Assembly: GCA_016869285.1 (NCBI GenBank)
Contig: VGEN01000024.1
Span: 1 to 41,953 of the forward strand
Direction of reading: 5' to 3'
Length of the DNA: 41,953 bases
DNA from: Alphaproteobacteria bacterium
Lineage (GTDB): Bacteria > Pseudomonadota > Alphaproteobacteria > SHVZ01
Shown in pieces: positions 8,090 through 17,685 of the stretch. The position numbers and the translations under genes were made by a program. Numbering within the stretch: the stretch's first letter is position 1; each line of letters begins with the position of its first letter. The notes beneath the pieces were generated by a model. The model had not been told where the DNA came from. It ran no database searches and saw only the letters and a list, made by a program, of their open reading frames with translations.

Positions 8090-10334
8090 GTCTGGCGACC
8101 CTCGCTCCCGTCCGCTCTACCTCGCCGAGCGAGCCGCCCGGAAGAATCAGGGCGACTTTCGCGCCGCCGCCTTCGTTGTCGCCGAGCACCAGGCGGCCAC
8201 CATGGTCCTCGGCAATCTTCTTGACGATGGCGAGGCCGAGCCCGGTGCCCTTGGTGCGGGTCGTCACATAAGGTTCGGTCAGGCGGTCGCGCCCGTCGAC
8301 CGGCAACCCCTTGCCGTTGTCCGTCACCTCGATCCGCGTCTCGCCGCTATCCAGCGCCAGCGTCAGCTTGATCCGCCCCGGCGGCAGCGCGCCGGAGATC
8401 GGCGTCGGCCGACCATCGATCGCATCGCCGGCGTTCTTGAGCAGGTTGGTGACCGCCTGACGGAGCTGTCGCGCATCGCAGGGAAGGATCAGGGGCGATT
8501 CCGGCATATCGAGCTCGACTGCCGTCGAAGAGCGGTTCTGGCGCTGCAGGAAGACCGCCTCGTCGCAGATCGACTGGATCGCTTCCGGCTTGATCGTTGC
8601 CCGCGGCATGCGGGCGAAGGAGGAGAACTCGTCGACCATACGACCGATGTCGCCGACCTGGCGCACGATCGTGTCGGTGCAGGCACGGAAGGTGTCCGGA
8701 TCGGACTGGATTTCCTTCAGATAGCGGCGTTTCAGCCGCTCGGCCGAGAGCTGGATCGGTGTCAGCGGGTTCTTGATCTCATGCGCGATACGTCGGGCGA
8801 CATCGGCCCAGGCAGCTTGGCGCTGCGCGGTCAAGAGCTCAGTCACGTCATCGAAGGTCAGCACATAGCCGTGCGTCTGTTCCTCGCGCGTATCGACGCC
8901 GAGACGCGCCAAAAGAATGCGTGTGCGCCCACCGCGGACGATCTCCACCTGATCCTCGGCAAGCTTGTCCGGGCGACGGCGGACTTCGTCCCACAGCGGC
9001 GCTAGCTCGGGGATCGCCTCGACCAGAGGCCGTCCAGCGAGGCTCTCCGGCTGTACGCCGAGCCGCATCGCCGCGGAGCGGTTAGGGAGCGTGATCCTGC
9101 CTTCGCCATCGATACCGATGACGCCGGCGGAAACACCGGAGAGCACCGCCTCGATGAAGCGGCGCCTGACATCGAGCTGACGGTTCGCCTCCATCAGGTC
9201 GCCGCGCTGCGCCTCGAGCTGCTCGGTCATGCGATTGAAGGCCTGTGCCAGGACGCCGATCTCGTCGGTGGCCGGGCGTTGCTCGACGCGGGCGCCGAGG
9301 TCGCCGGCACGCACCCGCTCCGCCGCCCGCGCCATGCCGCTGATCGGCCGCGCCAGCTGATTGGCGAAGGTAAGGCCGAGCCAGATCGCCGCCAGCAGCA
9401 GAAGGAGCGCCACGGCGGCGAACCAGACGATGAAGCTGAACTGCAGGCCGGCGGCACGAGTCTCGATCTGCTGATAGGCCTCGACCGCGCGTCGGGTACG
9501 TTCGGCATAGGCCAGCGCGGTCGAGTCGACCACGCGGCCGATCATCAGATAGGCGCCGATGAAGCGGTCGAGCTGGACGACCGCGCGCACGCGATCCTCA
9601 TTCTCGCTGGAGAACAGCACGACCTCGCCCTCGGAGGCGCGGTCGACGATGTCTGCGCCTAGAGGTTCGAACTCAAGAGCGAAGGTAAGGCCGGCGCGCG
9701 CCAGGATGCCCCCCGACTCCGTGAACACCACCGCCTCCGAGAGCGAACGCGAGGAAGCCCAGGCGGTCAGCAGCGCGTTGAACCGCTGCTGGCTGCTCAT
9801 CAGTGCCGGAGCTTCGCGCGCGATGTTCTGCGCCATCAAGAGAATGTCGCCGCGGATGCTCTTCTGGTGCTCATCGAGATAGAGGCGGGCAACGGCATGG
9901 CTCTCGTTGACCGCCTTGCGGACAACGTCATCGAACCAGCTCTGGATGCCGAGGTGGAGGAAGAGCGCGGCGAAGACGGTGACGACCAGCGTCGGCGCCA
10001 AGGCGACGAAGCTGAACAGGAGCGCAAGCCGCCGGTGCAGGCCCGAACCCATCCCCTCCCGCCGCCGGTCGGCCCAGATCCCGATCAGGCGGCGCGAGAC
10101 CAGCGCGGCCAGGAGCAGCAGCAGAACGACGTCGAGCGTCAGAAGAAGAACGATCGGCCTCGGCTCGCGCGGCAGCGCTTCGACGCCGGAGAAGGTCAGG
10201 TAGGTGGCAATGGCGGCCACGACCGAGGCCAAGCCGAGCAGGATCGCGATCTTCCGCGCCAGACCTACCTGCTCGGCCCAGCCCTCAAGGCGCCGCCACA
10301 GGCTGAGGATGTCTCCGGACGCGACTTCCGTCAT
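8079..10334 (-). CDS. ntrY: Sensor histidine kinase NtrY
   Basis: A membrane sensor kinase of 751 residues. Three hydrophobic segments lie at about 26-46, 60-80 and 105-130, then a periplasmic sensing region, then another membrane segment near 300-325. A HAMP linker (LARPISGMARAAERVRAGDLGAR) leads to a PAS domain (about 395-500) and a HisKA domain with the phospho-acceptor His518 in RRIAHEIKNPLTP. The ATPase domain has the N box NLLKNAGDAI, the G1 box NGKGLP and the G2 box GTGLGLAIV. All catalytic boxes are present. It phosphorylates NtrX, encoded immediately downstream with an 11-base overlap. In many alphaproteobacteria ntrBC precede ntrYX; here hemW does, and no ntrBC pair is in the window. 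The periplasmic signal is unknown. Confidence 0.93.
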   Translation of the reverse strand: MTEVASGDILSLWRRLEGWAEQVGLARKIAILLGLASVVAAIATYLTFSGVEALPREPRPIVLLLTLDVVLLLLLAALVSRRLIGIWADRRREGMGSGLHRRLALLFSFVALAPTLVVTVFAALFLHLGIQSWFDDVVRKAVNESHAVARLYLDEHQKSIRGDILLMAQNIAREAPALMSSQQRFNALLTAWASSRSLSEAVVFTESGGILARAGLTFALEFEPLGADIVDRASEGEVVLFSSENEDRVRAVVQLDRFIGAYLMIGRVVDSTALAYAERTRRAVEAYQQIETRAAGLQFSFIVWFAAVALLLLLAAIWLGLTFANQLARPISGMARAAERVRAGDLGARVEQRPATDEIGVLAQAFNRMTEQLEAQRGDLMEANRQLDVRRRFIEAVLSGVSAGVIGIDGEGRITLPNRSAAMRLGVQPESLAGRPLVEAIPELAPLWDEVRRRPDKLAEDQVEIVRGGRTRILLARLGVDTREEQTHGYVLTFDDVTELLTAQRQAAWADVARRIAHEIKNPLTPIQLSAERLKRRYLKEIQSDPDTFRACTDTIVRQVGDIGRMVDEFSSFARMPRATIKPEAIQSICDEAVFLQRQNRSSTAVELDMPESPLILPCDARQLRQAVTNLLKNAGDAIDGRPTPISGALPPGRIKLTLALDSGETRIEVTDNGKGLPVDGRDRLTEPYVTTRTKGTGLGLAIVKKIAEDHGGRLVLGDNEGGGAKVALILPGGSLGEVERTGARVARHGA

Positions 10335-10360
10335 AGGTGCAGAATAGCCACAGTGATGCC

Positions 10361-10389
10361 GGTTTACGACACCGCGAATAGCCTCGCAA
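10361..10389 (-). promoter_or_regulatory. Weak candidate promoter for ntrYX
   Basis: Read on the minus strand, TTGCGA (10389-10384) and TAAACC (10366-10361) are separated by exactly 17 bases, with the ntrY start 27 bases on. The matches are 4 of 6 and 3 of 6, so this is a suggestion only. The 74-bp gap between hemW and ntrY is the widest inside this gene run except the one before the permease, which makes it a reasonable place for a promoter. Confidence 0.3.
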
Positions 10390-10408
10390 CTGGGAGTTTT
10401 CTCGGCAT

Positions 10409-11539
10409 TCAGCCGAGAAGATAGGCCAAGACCCCGTTCAGCCGCTGCCGACCGGCTGCGGTTGCCTTGAGCAAGCGCCGATCGTCCGCGATGTAGCCCT
10501 CACCCACCAGAGCCGCGAGGCGGTCGGCATCGGGTTGTACACCGAGCCGCCCGACGGGGACGCCCTCCGTCAGCCGGAGCCCCATTATCAGGATCTCGCG
10601 CCGCCGCTCCTCGGACGAGAGCGCAGCCTCTTCGGCGGTGCCGTGCCCCCCGGCTTCAACCGCCGCAAGCCAGGTATCCGGGGCTCGTACCTGGCGCGTC
10701 GCCCACCACCGTTCCTCGCGCTCGATCCGCCCGTGAGCGCCAGGGCCGATGCCGAGATAGGGCCCCATGCGCCAATAGGTCAGGTTGTGCCGCGACTCTT
10801 CGCCGGGCCTGGCGTGGTTTGAAATTTCGTAGGCCGGCAGGCCTGCCCGATCGAGGATCTCCTGCGTCACCTCGTAAAGCTGACCCGCCAGATCATCGTC
10901 GGGGATCGCGATCTCGCCTCGCTGGAACCGGGTCTGGAACTGCGTACCCGGCTCGATCGTGAGCTGATAGACGGAGAGATGCGAGCCGGCATGGGCAAGC
11001 GCCCGCGCCAGCTCCTCGCGCCAGGCAGCGACCGACTGCCCGGGACGCGCGTAGATGAGGTCGAAGCTGAAGCGCGGAAAGTGCCGCGCGGCGAGCGCCA
11101 CCGCAGCGAGCGCTTCCTTCGGGTCGTGCTGGCGGCCGAGGAATCCGAGATCCGCTTCGTTGAGCGCCTGCACGCCGAGCGAGACGCGGTTGACGCCGGC
11201 CGCGCGGTAGGCAGCGAAGCGACCAGCCTCGACGCTGGTCGGATTGGCTTCGAGCGTGATCTCGGCATTCGGCGCGAAGCCAAGCCGGGCTCCCGCCCGC
11301 TCGATCACGGCGGCGACTGTCTCAGGATCCATCAGCGACGGCGTACCGCCACCGAAGAAGATACTGGTCAAGGATCGCCGCTCGACGCGATCGGTCCACC
11401 AGTCGAGCTCGGCCAGCAGCGCACGCCGCCAGCGCGCTTGGTTCACACCCTCGGCGACATGGCTGTTGAAGTCGCAGTAAGGACATTTCGACCGGCAGAA
11501 CGGCCAATGGACATAAAGACCGAAGCCGGGATCGGTCAT
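10409..11539 (-). CDS. hemW: Radical SAM protein HemW (heme chaperone)
   Basis: This 376-residue radical SAM protein of the coproporphyrinogen-III-oxidase-like family carries its 4Fe-4S motif as CRSKCPYC at Cys15, Cys19 and Cys22, within [17 protein letters not shown]. Other family marks are [18 protein letters not shown] and [12 protein letters not shown]. HemW differs from true HemN in its short N-terminus and is established as a heme-binding protein that hands heme to membrane enzymes. Older annotation as an oxygen-independent coproporphyrinogen oxidase is less likely. The ATG overlaps the rdgB stop by four bases, as in many alphaproteobacteria where rdgB and hemW are neighbours. The C-terminal end lies in a small hairpin (10399-10419). 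Confidence 0.92.
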   Translation of the reverse strand: MTDPGFGLYVHWPFCRSKCPYCDFNSHVAEGVNQARWRRALLAELDWWTDRVERRSLTSIFFGGGTPSLMDPETVAAVIERAGARLGFAPNAEITLEANPTSVEAGRFAAYRAAGVNRVSLGVQALNEADLGFLGRQHDPKEALAAVALAARHFPRFSFDLIYARPGQSVAAWREELARALAHAGSHLSVYQLTIEPGTQFQTRFQRGEIAIPDDDLAGQLYEVTQEILDRAGLPAYEISNHARPGEESRHNLTYWRMGPYLGIGPGAHGRIEREERWWATRQVRAPDTWLAAVEAGGHGTAEEAALSSEERRREILIMGLRLTEGVPVGRLGVQPDADRLAALVGEGYIADDRRLLKATAAGRQRLNGVLAYLLG

Positions 11540-12147
11540 CGCCTCTCGAAGCAGGCTTTCACCAGCTTCGCCAGCGCGCGGGCACGATGGCTGGTGCTGT
11601 GCTTCTCCTCGGCCGACATCTCGCCATAGGTGCGCGGGCTGCCTTCGGGCGCGAACATCGGATCGTAGCCCCAGCCGATGTTGCCGCGCGGCGGCCAGAC
11701 GAGCTCGCCATCGACCTTGCCCTCAAATACCTCCTCGTGCCCGTCGGGCCAGACGAGAGCGATTGTTGACATGAAGGCGGCGTGGCGGTCGGGATTGCCG
11801 CCAAGCTCATCCTGCACGCGTCGCATCGCCCTGGTGAAGTCGCGCGGGCTGCCGGCCCAGTCGGCGGTGTGCACACCGGGTCGGCCGCCAAGACCTGCGA
11901 CGATCAGGCCGGAATCGTCTGCAAGCGCGGGTAGTCCGGTCGCCGATGCGGCCGCACGCGCTTTGAGCAGCGCGTTATCGACGAAGGTCTCCCCGGTCTC
12001 TTCGGGCTCCGGCAGGCCGAGCGCGCCGGCAGAAACGATTTCGACGCCCCACGGCGCCAGCAGCTCCTCGAGCTCGCCGACCTTCCCAGGGTTATGCGTG
12101 GCCAGAACCAGCTTGGACTCCGTGAACTGCCGGACCATATCGCTCAC
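11536..12147 (-). CDS. rdgB: RdgB/HAM1 dITP/XTP pyrophosphatase
   Basis: A protein of 203 residues that hydrolyses dITP, ITP and XTP to monophosphates, keeping deaminated purines out of DNA and RNA. Characteristic elements are THNPGK (17-22) for triphosphate binding, [11 protein letters not shown], the catalytic ALADDSGL (Asp77/Asp78), [15 protein letters not shown] and [17 protein letters not shown] at the end. The GTG at 12147 overlaps the stop of the upstream acetyltransferase gene (GTGA). An internal ATG three codons later is an alternative start. The overlap with hemW at its other end suggests a single translated unit. Length and motifs are complete. Confidence 0.94.
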   Translation of the reverse strand: MSDMVRQFTESKLVLATHNPGKVGELEELLAPWGVEIVSAGALGLPEPEETGETFVDNALLKARAAASATGLPALADDSGLIVAGLGGRPGVHTADWAGSPRDFTRAMRRVQDELGGNPDRHAAFMSTIALVWPDGHEEVFEGKVDGELVWPPRGNIGWGYDPMFAPEGSPRTYGEMSAEEKHSTSHRARALAKLVKACFERR

Positions 12148-13004
12148 CTGAAGACCACGATGCCGTACTCGCCGACGACGCGGAAGCCGATAGCGCGATA
12201 GGCGGCCTGCGCCGAGGCGTTCTCCTTCGGCGTGAACAGGACCGAGCGTTCGACACCGGCATGCCTCGCAGCGACCAACGAACCGGCGACACAGGCGCGC
12301 GCAAAGCCGAGACCGCGGAGATCGGGCGGCGTGTAGACGCCGCCGATCTGGACCATGTCAGGCAGCGTGGCGTTATAGGCGTTCATCGACACGACCCGGC
12401 CATCGACTTCCAGCACCCAGAGCGTCCCTTCCCGCTCCCATCGCCGGACGTTTTCATCCGCTTCGGCGCGGGCCTGGGACACATCATCGGCGGCCCGGGT
12501 CTCGACGACACTCGCCGTCCGCCAGTCGATCAGCATCTCAAGCTCGATCCGCTTCGGCCTGCGGGAGCACCAAGTACCGGATGCCAGATGCTCCGGCACC
12601 ACGAGCTTGTCGAGAGCGAGCGCGAACAGATCCTCTCGGCTGTTCTTGCGCGTCGCCGTCCTGCCCATGCCAAGAATCTGCCGTGCCTCTTCGGTCTGCT
12701 CGAGCGGCCCGAGCAGGCCCTTGATCGGGCGTACCTTCAGCGCCGTCAGCGTTTGCAGGATCGGTCCCTGATGATAGGGAGCCTGCATGGCAAAAAAGCC
12801 GTTCCACATCAGGGCCGCCGCGGCCTCGATCTTCCGGTTGTTGTAGGCGGCGACATAGGTCCCGCTATAGGGCTGCCCCGTGTCGATAACGCCGGCCCGG
12901 CGAAGATTAGCGCGCAGGAACATTGAGCTGTCCGCCCGCCTCTCGAGAAAATCGGAGAGCAGGAGGTCGTCGCCCGGCTGAAGCTGGCGGACCTCGATCG
13001 CCAT
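12144..13004 (-). CDS. GNAT-family N-acetyltransferase
   Basis: This protein has 286 residues, starting [13 protein letters not shown]; the ATG overlaps the rph stop by one base. The C-terminal half carries the acetyl-CoA-binding GNAT core: [21 protein letters not shown], where R-G-L-G-F-A corresponds to the Q/R-x-x-G-x-G/A loop, followed by [25 protein letters not shown]. The N-terminal half is poorly conserved and could be a second, degenerate GNAT fold. The substrate cannot be told. It sits between rph and rdgB, which are commonly direct neighbours, and overlaps both, so it is probably co-translated with these RNA and nucleotide quality-control genes. A longer frame upstream runs antiphase through rph and is not used. 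Confidence 0.82.
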   Translation of the reverse strand: MAIEVRQLQPGDDLLLSDFLERRADSSMFLRANLRRAGVIDTGQPYSGTYVAAYNNRKIEAAAALMWNGFFAMQAPYHQGPILQTLTALKVRPIKGLLGPLEQTEEARQILGMGRTATRKNSREDLFALALDKLVVPEHLASGTWCSRRPKRIELEMLIDWRTASVVETRAADDVSQARAEADENVRRWEREGTLWVLEVDGRVVSMNAYNATLPDMVQIGGVYTPPDLRGLGFARACVAGSLVAARHAGVERSVLFTPKENASAQAAYRAIGFRVVGEYGIVVFR

Positions 13005-13723
13005 CAGGGAAGACCTAGGGCCCGGCGCTGCAGAGTGGCAAGGTGGCCGGCGCCGGCACGGGCGAGCTCCAGCATGCGCAGCAGCTCGGCCTCGGCGAAC
13101 GGCACCCCCTCGGCCGTCGCCTGAACTTCGATCAGCTTGCCGGCGCCAGTCAGCACGAAATTGGCATCGGTCTCGGCGGCCGAGTCCTCGGCATAGTCGA
13201 GGTCGAGCACCGGCATCGCCGAGACGATGCCGCAGGAGACGGCAGCAACCGAGTCCGTCATCGGAATCGAGGGCAGCATCTTCAACTTCTTCATGTGCTC
13301 GAAGCACTGGTGGAGCGCGACATAGGAGCCGGTGATCGCCGCCGTTCGCGTACCGCCATCGGCCTGGATCACATCGCAATCAATCTTGACCTGGCGCTCG
13401 CCGAGCCGGCCGAGATCGGTCACGGCCCTGAGCGCCCGACCGATCAGCCGCTGGATCTCCTGGGTCCGGCCGGACTGCTTGCCCTTGGCCGCCTCGCGAT
13501 CGGTCCGCGTATTGGTCGAGCGCGGCAGCATGCCGTACTCGGCTGTGACCCAGCCCTTGCCGGAACCCTTGAGAAAGGGCGGCACCCGCTCGTCGAGCGA
13601 GGCCGTGCACAGCACATGCGTATCCCCGAAACGCACGAGGCAGGAGCCTTCGGCATGCTTGGAAAATCCGGGCTCGAGAACGACAGGACGCATCTGATCG
13701 GACGTGCGACCGGAAGGCCGCAT
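13004..13723 (-). CDS. rph: Ribonuclease PH
   Basis: A phosphate-dependent 3'-5' exoribonuclease of 239 residues that trims tRNA 3' ends. It starts [14 protein letters not shown] at 13723, the normal N-terminus of the family; the open frame extends further but adds unrelated residues. Conserved stretches include [30 protein letters not shown], the phosphate-site [18 protein letters not shown] and [18 protein letters not shown]. It is the first gene of the minus-strand run and is divergent from hrcA, with 119 bp between the two start codons. Divergent rph / hrcA-grpE is a classic alphaproteobacterial arrangement. Confidence 0.95.
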   Translation of the reverse strand: MRPSGRTSDQMRPVVLEPGFSKHAEGSCLVRFGDTHVLCTASLDERVPPFLKGSGKGWVTAEYGMLPRSTNTRTDREAAKGKQSGRTQEIQRLIGRALRAVTDLGRLGERQVKIDCDVIQADGGTRTAAITGSYVALHQCFEHMKKLKMLPSIPMTDSVAAVSCGIVSAMPVLDLDYAEDSAAETDANFVLTGAGKLIEVQATAEGVPFAEAELLRMLELARAGAGHLATLQRRALGLP

Positions 13724-13792
13724 GGCAAGACCTCTTGGCTGGGCTGGAGCAGCGCGCACCCTATCAGCTTCGCCCCGGTTTTGCACGCCTCG

Positions 13793-13822
13793 TTGACGCA
13801 CCGCCGATGCGACACTAAGTAT
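13793..13822 (+). promoter_or_regulatory. Candidate promoter of hrcA-grpE
   Basis: TTGACG at 13793-13798 is followed after 17-18 bases by TAAGTA / AAGTAT (13816-13822), about 20 bases before the hrcA ATG. The -35 is good (5 of 6) and the -10 weak. A heat-shock sigma (RpoH) promoter with a TTGAC-type -35 would also fit. No CIRCE operator is visible here, so HrcA does not seem to repress its own gene through a standard site. Confidence 0.45.
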
Positions 13823-13842
13823 CGGACGGAGTTAGCAGAACC

Positions 13843-14874
13843 ATGATCGTCGAGCTGAACGAGAGATCCCGGGAGATCTTCCGGCGGGTGGTCGAGGCAT
13901 TCGTCGAGACCGGCGAGCCGGTCGGCTCGCGCACGATTTCGCGCCGGCTCGGCGTCCAGCTCTCGCCCGCCACCATCCGTAACGTCATGGCGGATCTAGA
14001 GGAAGCGGGACTCCTCTACGCACCCCATACCTCGGCCGGACGGCTTCCGACCGAGGCCGGACTTCGCCTCTTCGTCGACGGCCTGCTCGAGGTCGGCAGC
14101 CTGACCGATGACGAGCGGAGCTCGATCGACGGGCAGTGCGCCGCCGTCGGCCGCAGCCTGCCCGAGGTGCTGGAGCAGGTTTCGGCGACGTTGTCCGGCC
14201 TGACCCACTGCGCCGGCCTCGTCTATTCGCCGAAGATCGAGAAATCGCTGAAGCACATCGAGTTCGTGCCTCTGGGACCTGGCCGGGCGCTGGTCGTGAT
14301 TGTCAGCGAAGGCGGCATGGTCGAGAACCGCGTGCTGGAGCTGCCGCCCGGGATCACGCCGGCGATGCTGACCGAAGCCAGCAACTTCCTCAGCGCGCGC
14401 GTCACCGGCAAGACGCTGGACGAGGCACGCGGCAAGGTGATGAACGAGATCCAGGAGCAGCGCGCTCAGCTCGACGAGCTGACCAAGCGCGTGGTCGAGG
14501 CCGGCGTGGCCACCTGGAGCGGCAGCGATGGCGGGCACCTGATCGTGCGCGGCCGCTCGCATCTTCTCGACGATGTCAGCGCCGTCGGCGATCTCGAGCG
14601 AATCCGCTCGCTGTTCGATGCGCTGGAAACCAAGCAGTCGCTGCTGCGGCTGATCGACGCGACCTCGCTCGCCGACGGCGTGCAGATATTCATCGGCGCC
14701 GAGAACGAGCTGTTCCGGGTTGCCGGCTGCACCATGATTGTGGCGCCTTTCTCCAACGGCCGCGAGCGCGTGGTCGGCGCCATCGGCGTCGTCGGCCCCA
14801 TGCGCATGAACTACGCGCGGATCATTCCGATGGTCGACTACACTGCGAAGCTGGTCGGCCGCCTCTTGGGCTAG
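13843..14874 (+). CDS. hrcA: Heat-inducible transcription repressor HrcA
   Basis: This repressor of 343 residues binds CIRCE operators (normally before groESL) and depends on GroEL for activity. The N-terminal winged-helix domain shows TGEPVGSRTISRRLGVQLSPATIRNVMADLEEAGLLYAPHTSAGR, split here by family consensus into the recognition helix (SPATIRNVM) and wing (HTSAGRLPT). The remainder is the GAF-like dimerisation domain, ending GVVGPMRMNYARIIPMVDYTAKL, a strongly conserved signature. It is complete, with the expected length. grpE follows after 28 bases on the same strand. dnaK-dnaJ are not in the window. Confidence 0.95.
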   Translation: MIVELNERSREIFRRVVEAFVETGEPVGSRTISRRLGVQLSPATIRNVMADLEEAGLLYAPHTSAGRLPTEAGLRLFVDGLLEVGSLTDDERSSIDGQCAAVGRSLPEVLEQVSATLSGLTHCAGLVYSPKIEKSLKHIEFVPLGPGRALVVIVSEGGMVENRVLELPPGITPAMLTEASNFLSARVTGKTLDEARGKVMNEIQEQRAQLDELTKRVVEAGVATWSGSDGGHLIVRGRSHLLDDVSAVGDLERIRSLFDALETKQSLLRLIDATSLADGVQIFIGAENELFRVAGCTMIVAPFSNGRERVVGAIGVVGPMRMNYARIIPMVDYTAKLVGRLLG

Positions 14875-14902
14875 TTTGCAAGGATCGACGAAGGACCTAT
14901 CG

Positions 14903-15481
14903 ATGAGCGATGAGAATAAGACCGGAGGGCAAGAGAGCGAGCCGAGACCGGCCAATGACACGCCGCCGCCGACCCGAGAAGCCGAGCTCGAAGTCGAGCT
15001 GAAGAAGGTCAAGGACCAGCTCCTGCGCGCCGTCGCCGACGCCGAGAACGGCCGCCGCCGGGCCGAGCGCGAGCGCGACGATGTAAGGCGCTACGGCGCC
15101 GTCGGACTTGCCCGCGACGTGCTGCAGATCTCGGACAATCTCAGGCGCGCGCTCGAGCTGGTGCCGGCCGAGGCGCGGAAAGCCAGCGAGGTGCTGGACG
15201 CGCTGATGGTCGGCCTGGAGGCGGCCGAGCGCGAGGTGCTGGCGGCCTTCGAGAAGAACGGCATCAAGAAGGTCATGCCGCTCGGCGAGCGCTTCGACTA
15301 CAACCTACACCAGGCGATGTTCGAGGCCGAGAACACCGGCAAGCCGCCGGGCACCGTGGTCCAGGTGATGCAGCCGGGCTACGTGCTGCACGATCGCCTT
15401 CTGCGCCCGGCCATGGTCGGCGTCGCAAAGGGCCAGCCTTCGGATCAGCCCCCGGTTGAGCGCGTCGACGAAAGAGCCTAA
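14903..15481 (+). CDS. grpE: Nucleotide exchange factor GrpE
   Basis: This DnaK co-chaperone of 192 residues drives ADP release from DnaK and acts as a thermosensor. It has an acidic, proline-rich N-terminal tail, a long coiled-coil helix (about 35-95, RAVADAENGRRRAERERDD), and the C-terminal beta domain with KVMPLGERFDYNLHQAMFE and VVQVMQPGYVLHDRLLRPAMVGVAKG, which matches the GrpE signature. The start at 14903 has AAGGA seven bases upstream. An in-frame TTG nine codons earlier lacks a ribosome site. Its stop lies one base before a hairpin shared with the convergent tctA gene. Confidence 0.95.
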   Translation: MSDENKTGGQESEPRPANDTPPPTREAELEVELKKVKDQLLRAVADAENGRRRAERERDDVRRYGAVGLARDVLQISDNLRRALELVPAEARKASEVLDALMVGLEAAEREVLAAFEKNGIKKVMPLGERFDYNLHQAMFEAENTGKPPGTVVQVMQPGYVLHDRLLRPAMVGVAKGQPSDQPPVERVDERA

Positions 15482-15506
15482 CTCGCCGCCGTCGGCTAGC
15501 GGCGAG
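15482..15506. terminator. Hairpin between convergent grpE and tctA
   Basis: A perfect 8-bp stem, CTCGCCGC with GCGGCGAG, has a 9-base loop. It begins right after the grpE stop, and the tctA stop codon lies in the loop. There is no T-run, so it is only a probable bidirectional terminator or 3'-end stabiliser. Confidence 0.45.
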
Positions 15507-16983
15507 CGTTCAACCGGCGATAGAGATAAGGACCGACAAGGGCGATCGCCGCCAGGACGAGCAGCGTCAGCGACAGCGGCCGTGTGACCAGCACCGTGAC
15601 ATCGCCCTGGCTGATCGTCATGGCGCGACGGAACTCCTGCTCGGCGAGCGGGCCTAGGATCATGCCGATGATCACCGGCGCGGTGGGAAAATCGTATTTC
15701 CGCATCAGGAAGCCGATACCGCCCAGGATGTAGAGAAGGATCAGATCGATCGGCGACTGGCTGATGCCGTAGGTGCCGATCGTGGCGAAGACGAGGATGC
15801 CGCCATAGAGCAGCGGCGCCGGAATCGCGAGAATGCGGACCCAGAGCCCGACCAGCGGCAGGTTCAGCACCAGCAGCATGACGTTGCCGATATAGAGGCT
15901 GGCGATCAGTCCCCAGACCAGGTTGGACTGTGTCATCAGCAGCTGCGGCCCCGGATTGATGCCGTAGCTCTGGAAGGCCGAGAGCATGATCGCCGCCGTC
16001 GCCGAGGTCGGCAGGCCAAGGGTCAGCATCGGGACCAGCACGCCCGCGGCGGAGGCATTGTTGGCGGCCTCGGGACCGGCAACCCCCTCGATCGCGCCGT
16101 GGCCGAACTCCTCGGGCTTCTTCGAGAGCTTCTTCTCAAGATAGTAGGAAAGAAAGGTCGGCACCTCGGCGCCGCCGGCCGGCAGCGCGCCGATCGGGAA
16201 GCCCATCGCCGAGCCGCGCAGCCACGCCTTCCACGATCGGCCCCAATCCTCGCGGGTCATCCACAACGAGTCCTTGACCGGCAGGATCTCGTCCTTGCCG
16301 TAGCGGTGCCGCGCGGCGAGATAGAGAGTCTCGCCGACGGCAAAAAGGCCGACGGCGACGACGATGACATTGATGCCATCGAGCAGCTCAAGGATGCCGA
16401 AGGTGAAGCGCGCCTGCCCGGTCTGCAGATCGACGCCGATCAGTCCGAGCCAGATTCCGAAGAAGAGCGCCGCAAGGCCCCGGATGGCCGAGTTGCCGAG
16501 CACGGCCGAGACCGTGACGAAGGCAAGGATCATCAGCGAGAAGTACTCGGCTGGCCCGAATCTGAGCGCGAAGTCGACGACGATGGGCGCGACGAAGGTG
16601 AGGCCCAGCGTGCCGATGGTGCCAGCGACGAAGGACCCGATCGCCGCGGTGGCGAGCGCCGCGCCGCCGCGGCCGCGTCGAGCCATCTTGTTGCCTTCGA
16701 GCGCCGTGACGATCGTGGCGCTCTCGCCCGGCGTGTTCAGCAGGATCGAGGTGGTCGAACCGCCGTACATGGCGCCATAGTAGATGCCGGCAAACAAGAT
16801 GAAGGCGCCGGTCGCATCGACCTTGAAGGTGATCGGCAGCAGGAGCGCGATGGTGAGCGCCGGCCCCAGGCCGGGCAGCACGCCGATCGCGGTGCCGAGC
16901 AACACGCCCAAGAACGAGAAGGCGAGGTTCATCGGCGTCAGCGCCACGGCGAAGCCGTTCGCGAGCTGGCTCAGCGTATCCAT
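15496..16983 (-). CDS. tctA: Tripartite tricarboxylate transporter large permease TctA
   Basis: A 495-residue polytopic inner-membrane protein, the large (about 12-helix) subunit of a TTT-family secondary carrier that works with a periplasmic binding protein. Family marks include [46 protein letters not shown] and, in the second repeat, PGGAE-type [19 protein letters not shown] and [19 protein letters not shown]. The start MDTLSQ overlaps the tctB stop by one base; the longer frame reads antiphase through tctB. Substrates in the family range from citrate to aromatic acids, so the ligand cannot be named. Confidence 0.92.
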   Translation of the reverse strand: MDTLSQLANGFAVALTPMNLAFSFLGVLLGTAIGVLPGLGPALTIALLLPITFKVDATGAFILFAGIYYGAMYGGSTTSILLNTPGESATIVTALEGNKMARRGRGGAALATAAIGSFVAGTIGTLGLTFVAPIVVDFALRFGPAEYFSLMILAFVTVSAVLGNSAIRGLAALFFGIWLGLIGVDLQTGQARFTFGILELLDGINVIVVAVGLFAVGETLYLAARHRYGKDEILPVKDSLWMTREDWGRSWKAWLRGSAMGFPIGALPAGGAEVPTFLSYYLEKKLSKKPEEFGHGAIEGVAGPEAANNASAAGVLVPMLTLGLPTSATAAIMLSAFQSYGINPGPQLLMTQSNLVWGLIASLYIGNVMLLVLNLPLVGLWVRILAIPAPLLYGGILVFATIGTYGISQSPIDLILLYILGGIGFLMRKYDFPTAPVIIGMILGPLAEQEFRRAMTISQGDVTVLVTRPLSLTLLVLAAIALVGPYLYRRLNARR

Positions 16984-17456
16984 CAGAGGAACCTCTCGAC
17001 GAGGCCCGTGCCCATGTTGATACCGAGCAGCTTGGCGAAGCCGATGTAGGCGACAGCGGCAAAGACGAAACCGATGGCAAGATCTCGCGCCGGCTTCACG
17101 CTGCCGAAGGCGCGCGCGACCGCAGCGAACAACACGGTCGAGGCGAGGATGAAGCCGACGACGCCGATCAAGACGACGTTGAAGAGGAGCCCGAACCCGA
17201 GCCAGCCGAGCGCAGGCCAGTCGATCGGCGCGCTCTCGTCCGCATCCTCCGCCTTCCACCGGCCGGACCAGGCATCCCACAGAAGCGCAAGGCCGAGCAG
17301 GATCAGGCCGCCGGCGACCAAGCTCGGAAAGACCTTGGGCCCGACCTTGGCGTAGAGCGGGGTCAACGCGATCTGGCTCGTCTCATAAGCGACGACGAGC
17401 CCAACGATGACGAAGCCGATGGCGACGGCGATCGCACCGGAAGAACGTTGCTGCAT
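16983..17456 (-). CDS. tctB: Tripartite tricarboxylate transporter small subunit TctB
   Basis: A protein of 157 residues with four hydrophobic segments (about 8-25, 45-60, 82-112 and 127-150), the topology and size of TctB. Weak family marks are [18 protein letters not shown] and the central hydrophilic loop. It forms the membrane complex with TctA; the two genes overlap by one base. It is separated from tctC by a 229-bp gap that contains an inverted repeat. Confidence 0.88.
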   Translation of the reverse strand: MQQRSSGAIAVAIGFVIVGLVVAYETSQIALTPLYAKVGPKVFPSLVAGGLILLGLALLWDAWSGRWKAEDADESAPIDWPALGWLGFGLLFNVVLIGVVGFILASTVLFAAVARAFGSVKPARDLAIGFVFAAVAYIGFAKLLGINMGTGLVERFL

Positions 17457-17476
17457 TTCAGGAGACCGCGTTCGTG

Positions 17477-17663
17477 TTCCCTCTCCCGTGCGCAGCGCGG
17501 GGGAGGGTCAGGGTGGGGGCCGAGCGCAACGAGGTCGGAAGACCGCCAAGTCTATTGTTGAACCTCGTCACCTTGCCAGCGTCCCCCTCGCTTCGCTCGG
17601 CCCCCACCCTTCGACGCATCGCGTCGAACCTCCCCCGTCTGCTGCGCAGCCGGGAGAGGGGGT
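17477..17663. repeat. Intercistronic inverted repeat (BIME/REP-like) between tctC and tctB
   Basis: The left arm (about 17477-17534) contains CCCTCTCCC, GCGCAGC, GGGGGAGG and AGGGTGGGGGCCGAGCG, followed by AACGAGG. The right arm (about 17583-17663), read in reverse complement, contains the same blocks in the same order: CCCTCTCCC, TGCGCAGC, GGGGGAGG, GGGTGGGGGCCGAGCG, AAGCGAGG. It also carries an additional small palindrome TTCGACGCGATGCGTCGAA (17611-17629). The arms can fold into one long hairpin or into several short ones. The composition differs from the surrounding coding DNA, and dispersed extragenic repeats of this style are common in alphaproteobacteria. It lies in the transcript between the binding-protein gene and the membrane genes. 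Confidence 0.8.
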
Positions 17664-17685
17664 ACGAGGCGACGACGCCTACGAC

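Noticed and set aside
10399..10419. Hairpin TTCTCGGC/GCCGAGAA as terminator of hemW
   Set aside because: The stem is perfect but overlaps the last codons and stop of hemW, and on the transcribed strand it is followed by AAAAC rather than a T-run.
13831..13860. TTAGCAG... near the hrcA start as a CIRCE operator
   Set aside because: Only the first six to seven bases resemble the left CIRCE arm (TTAGCACTC). There is no GAGTGCTAA right arm nine bases on.
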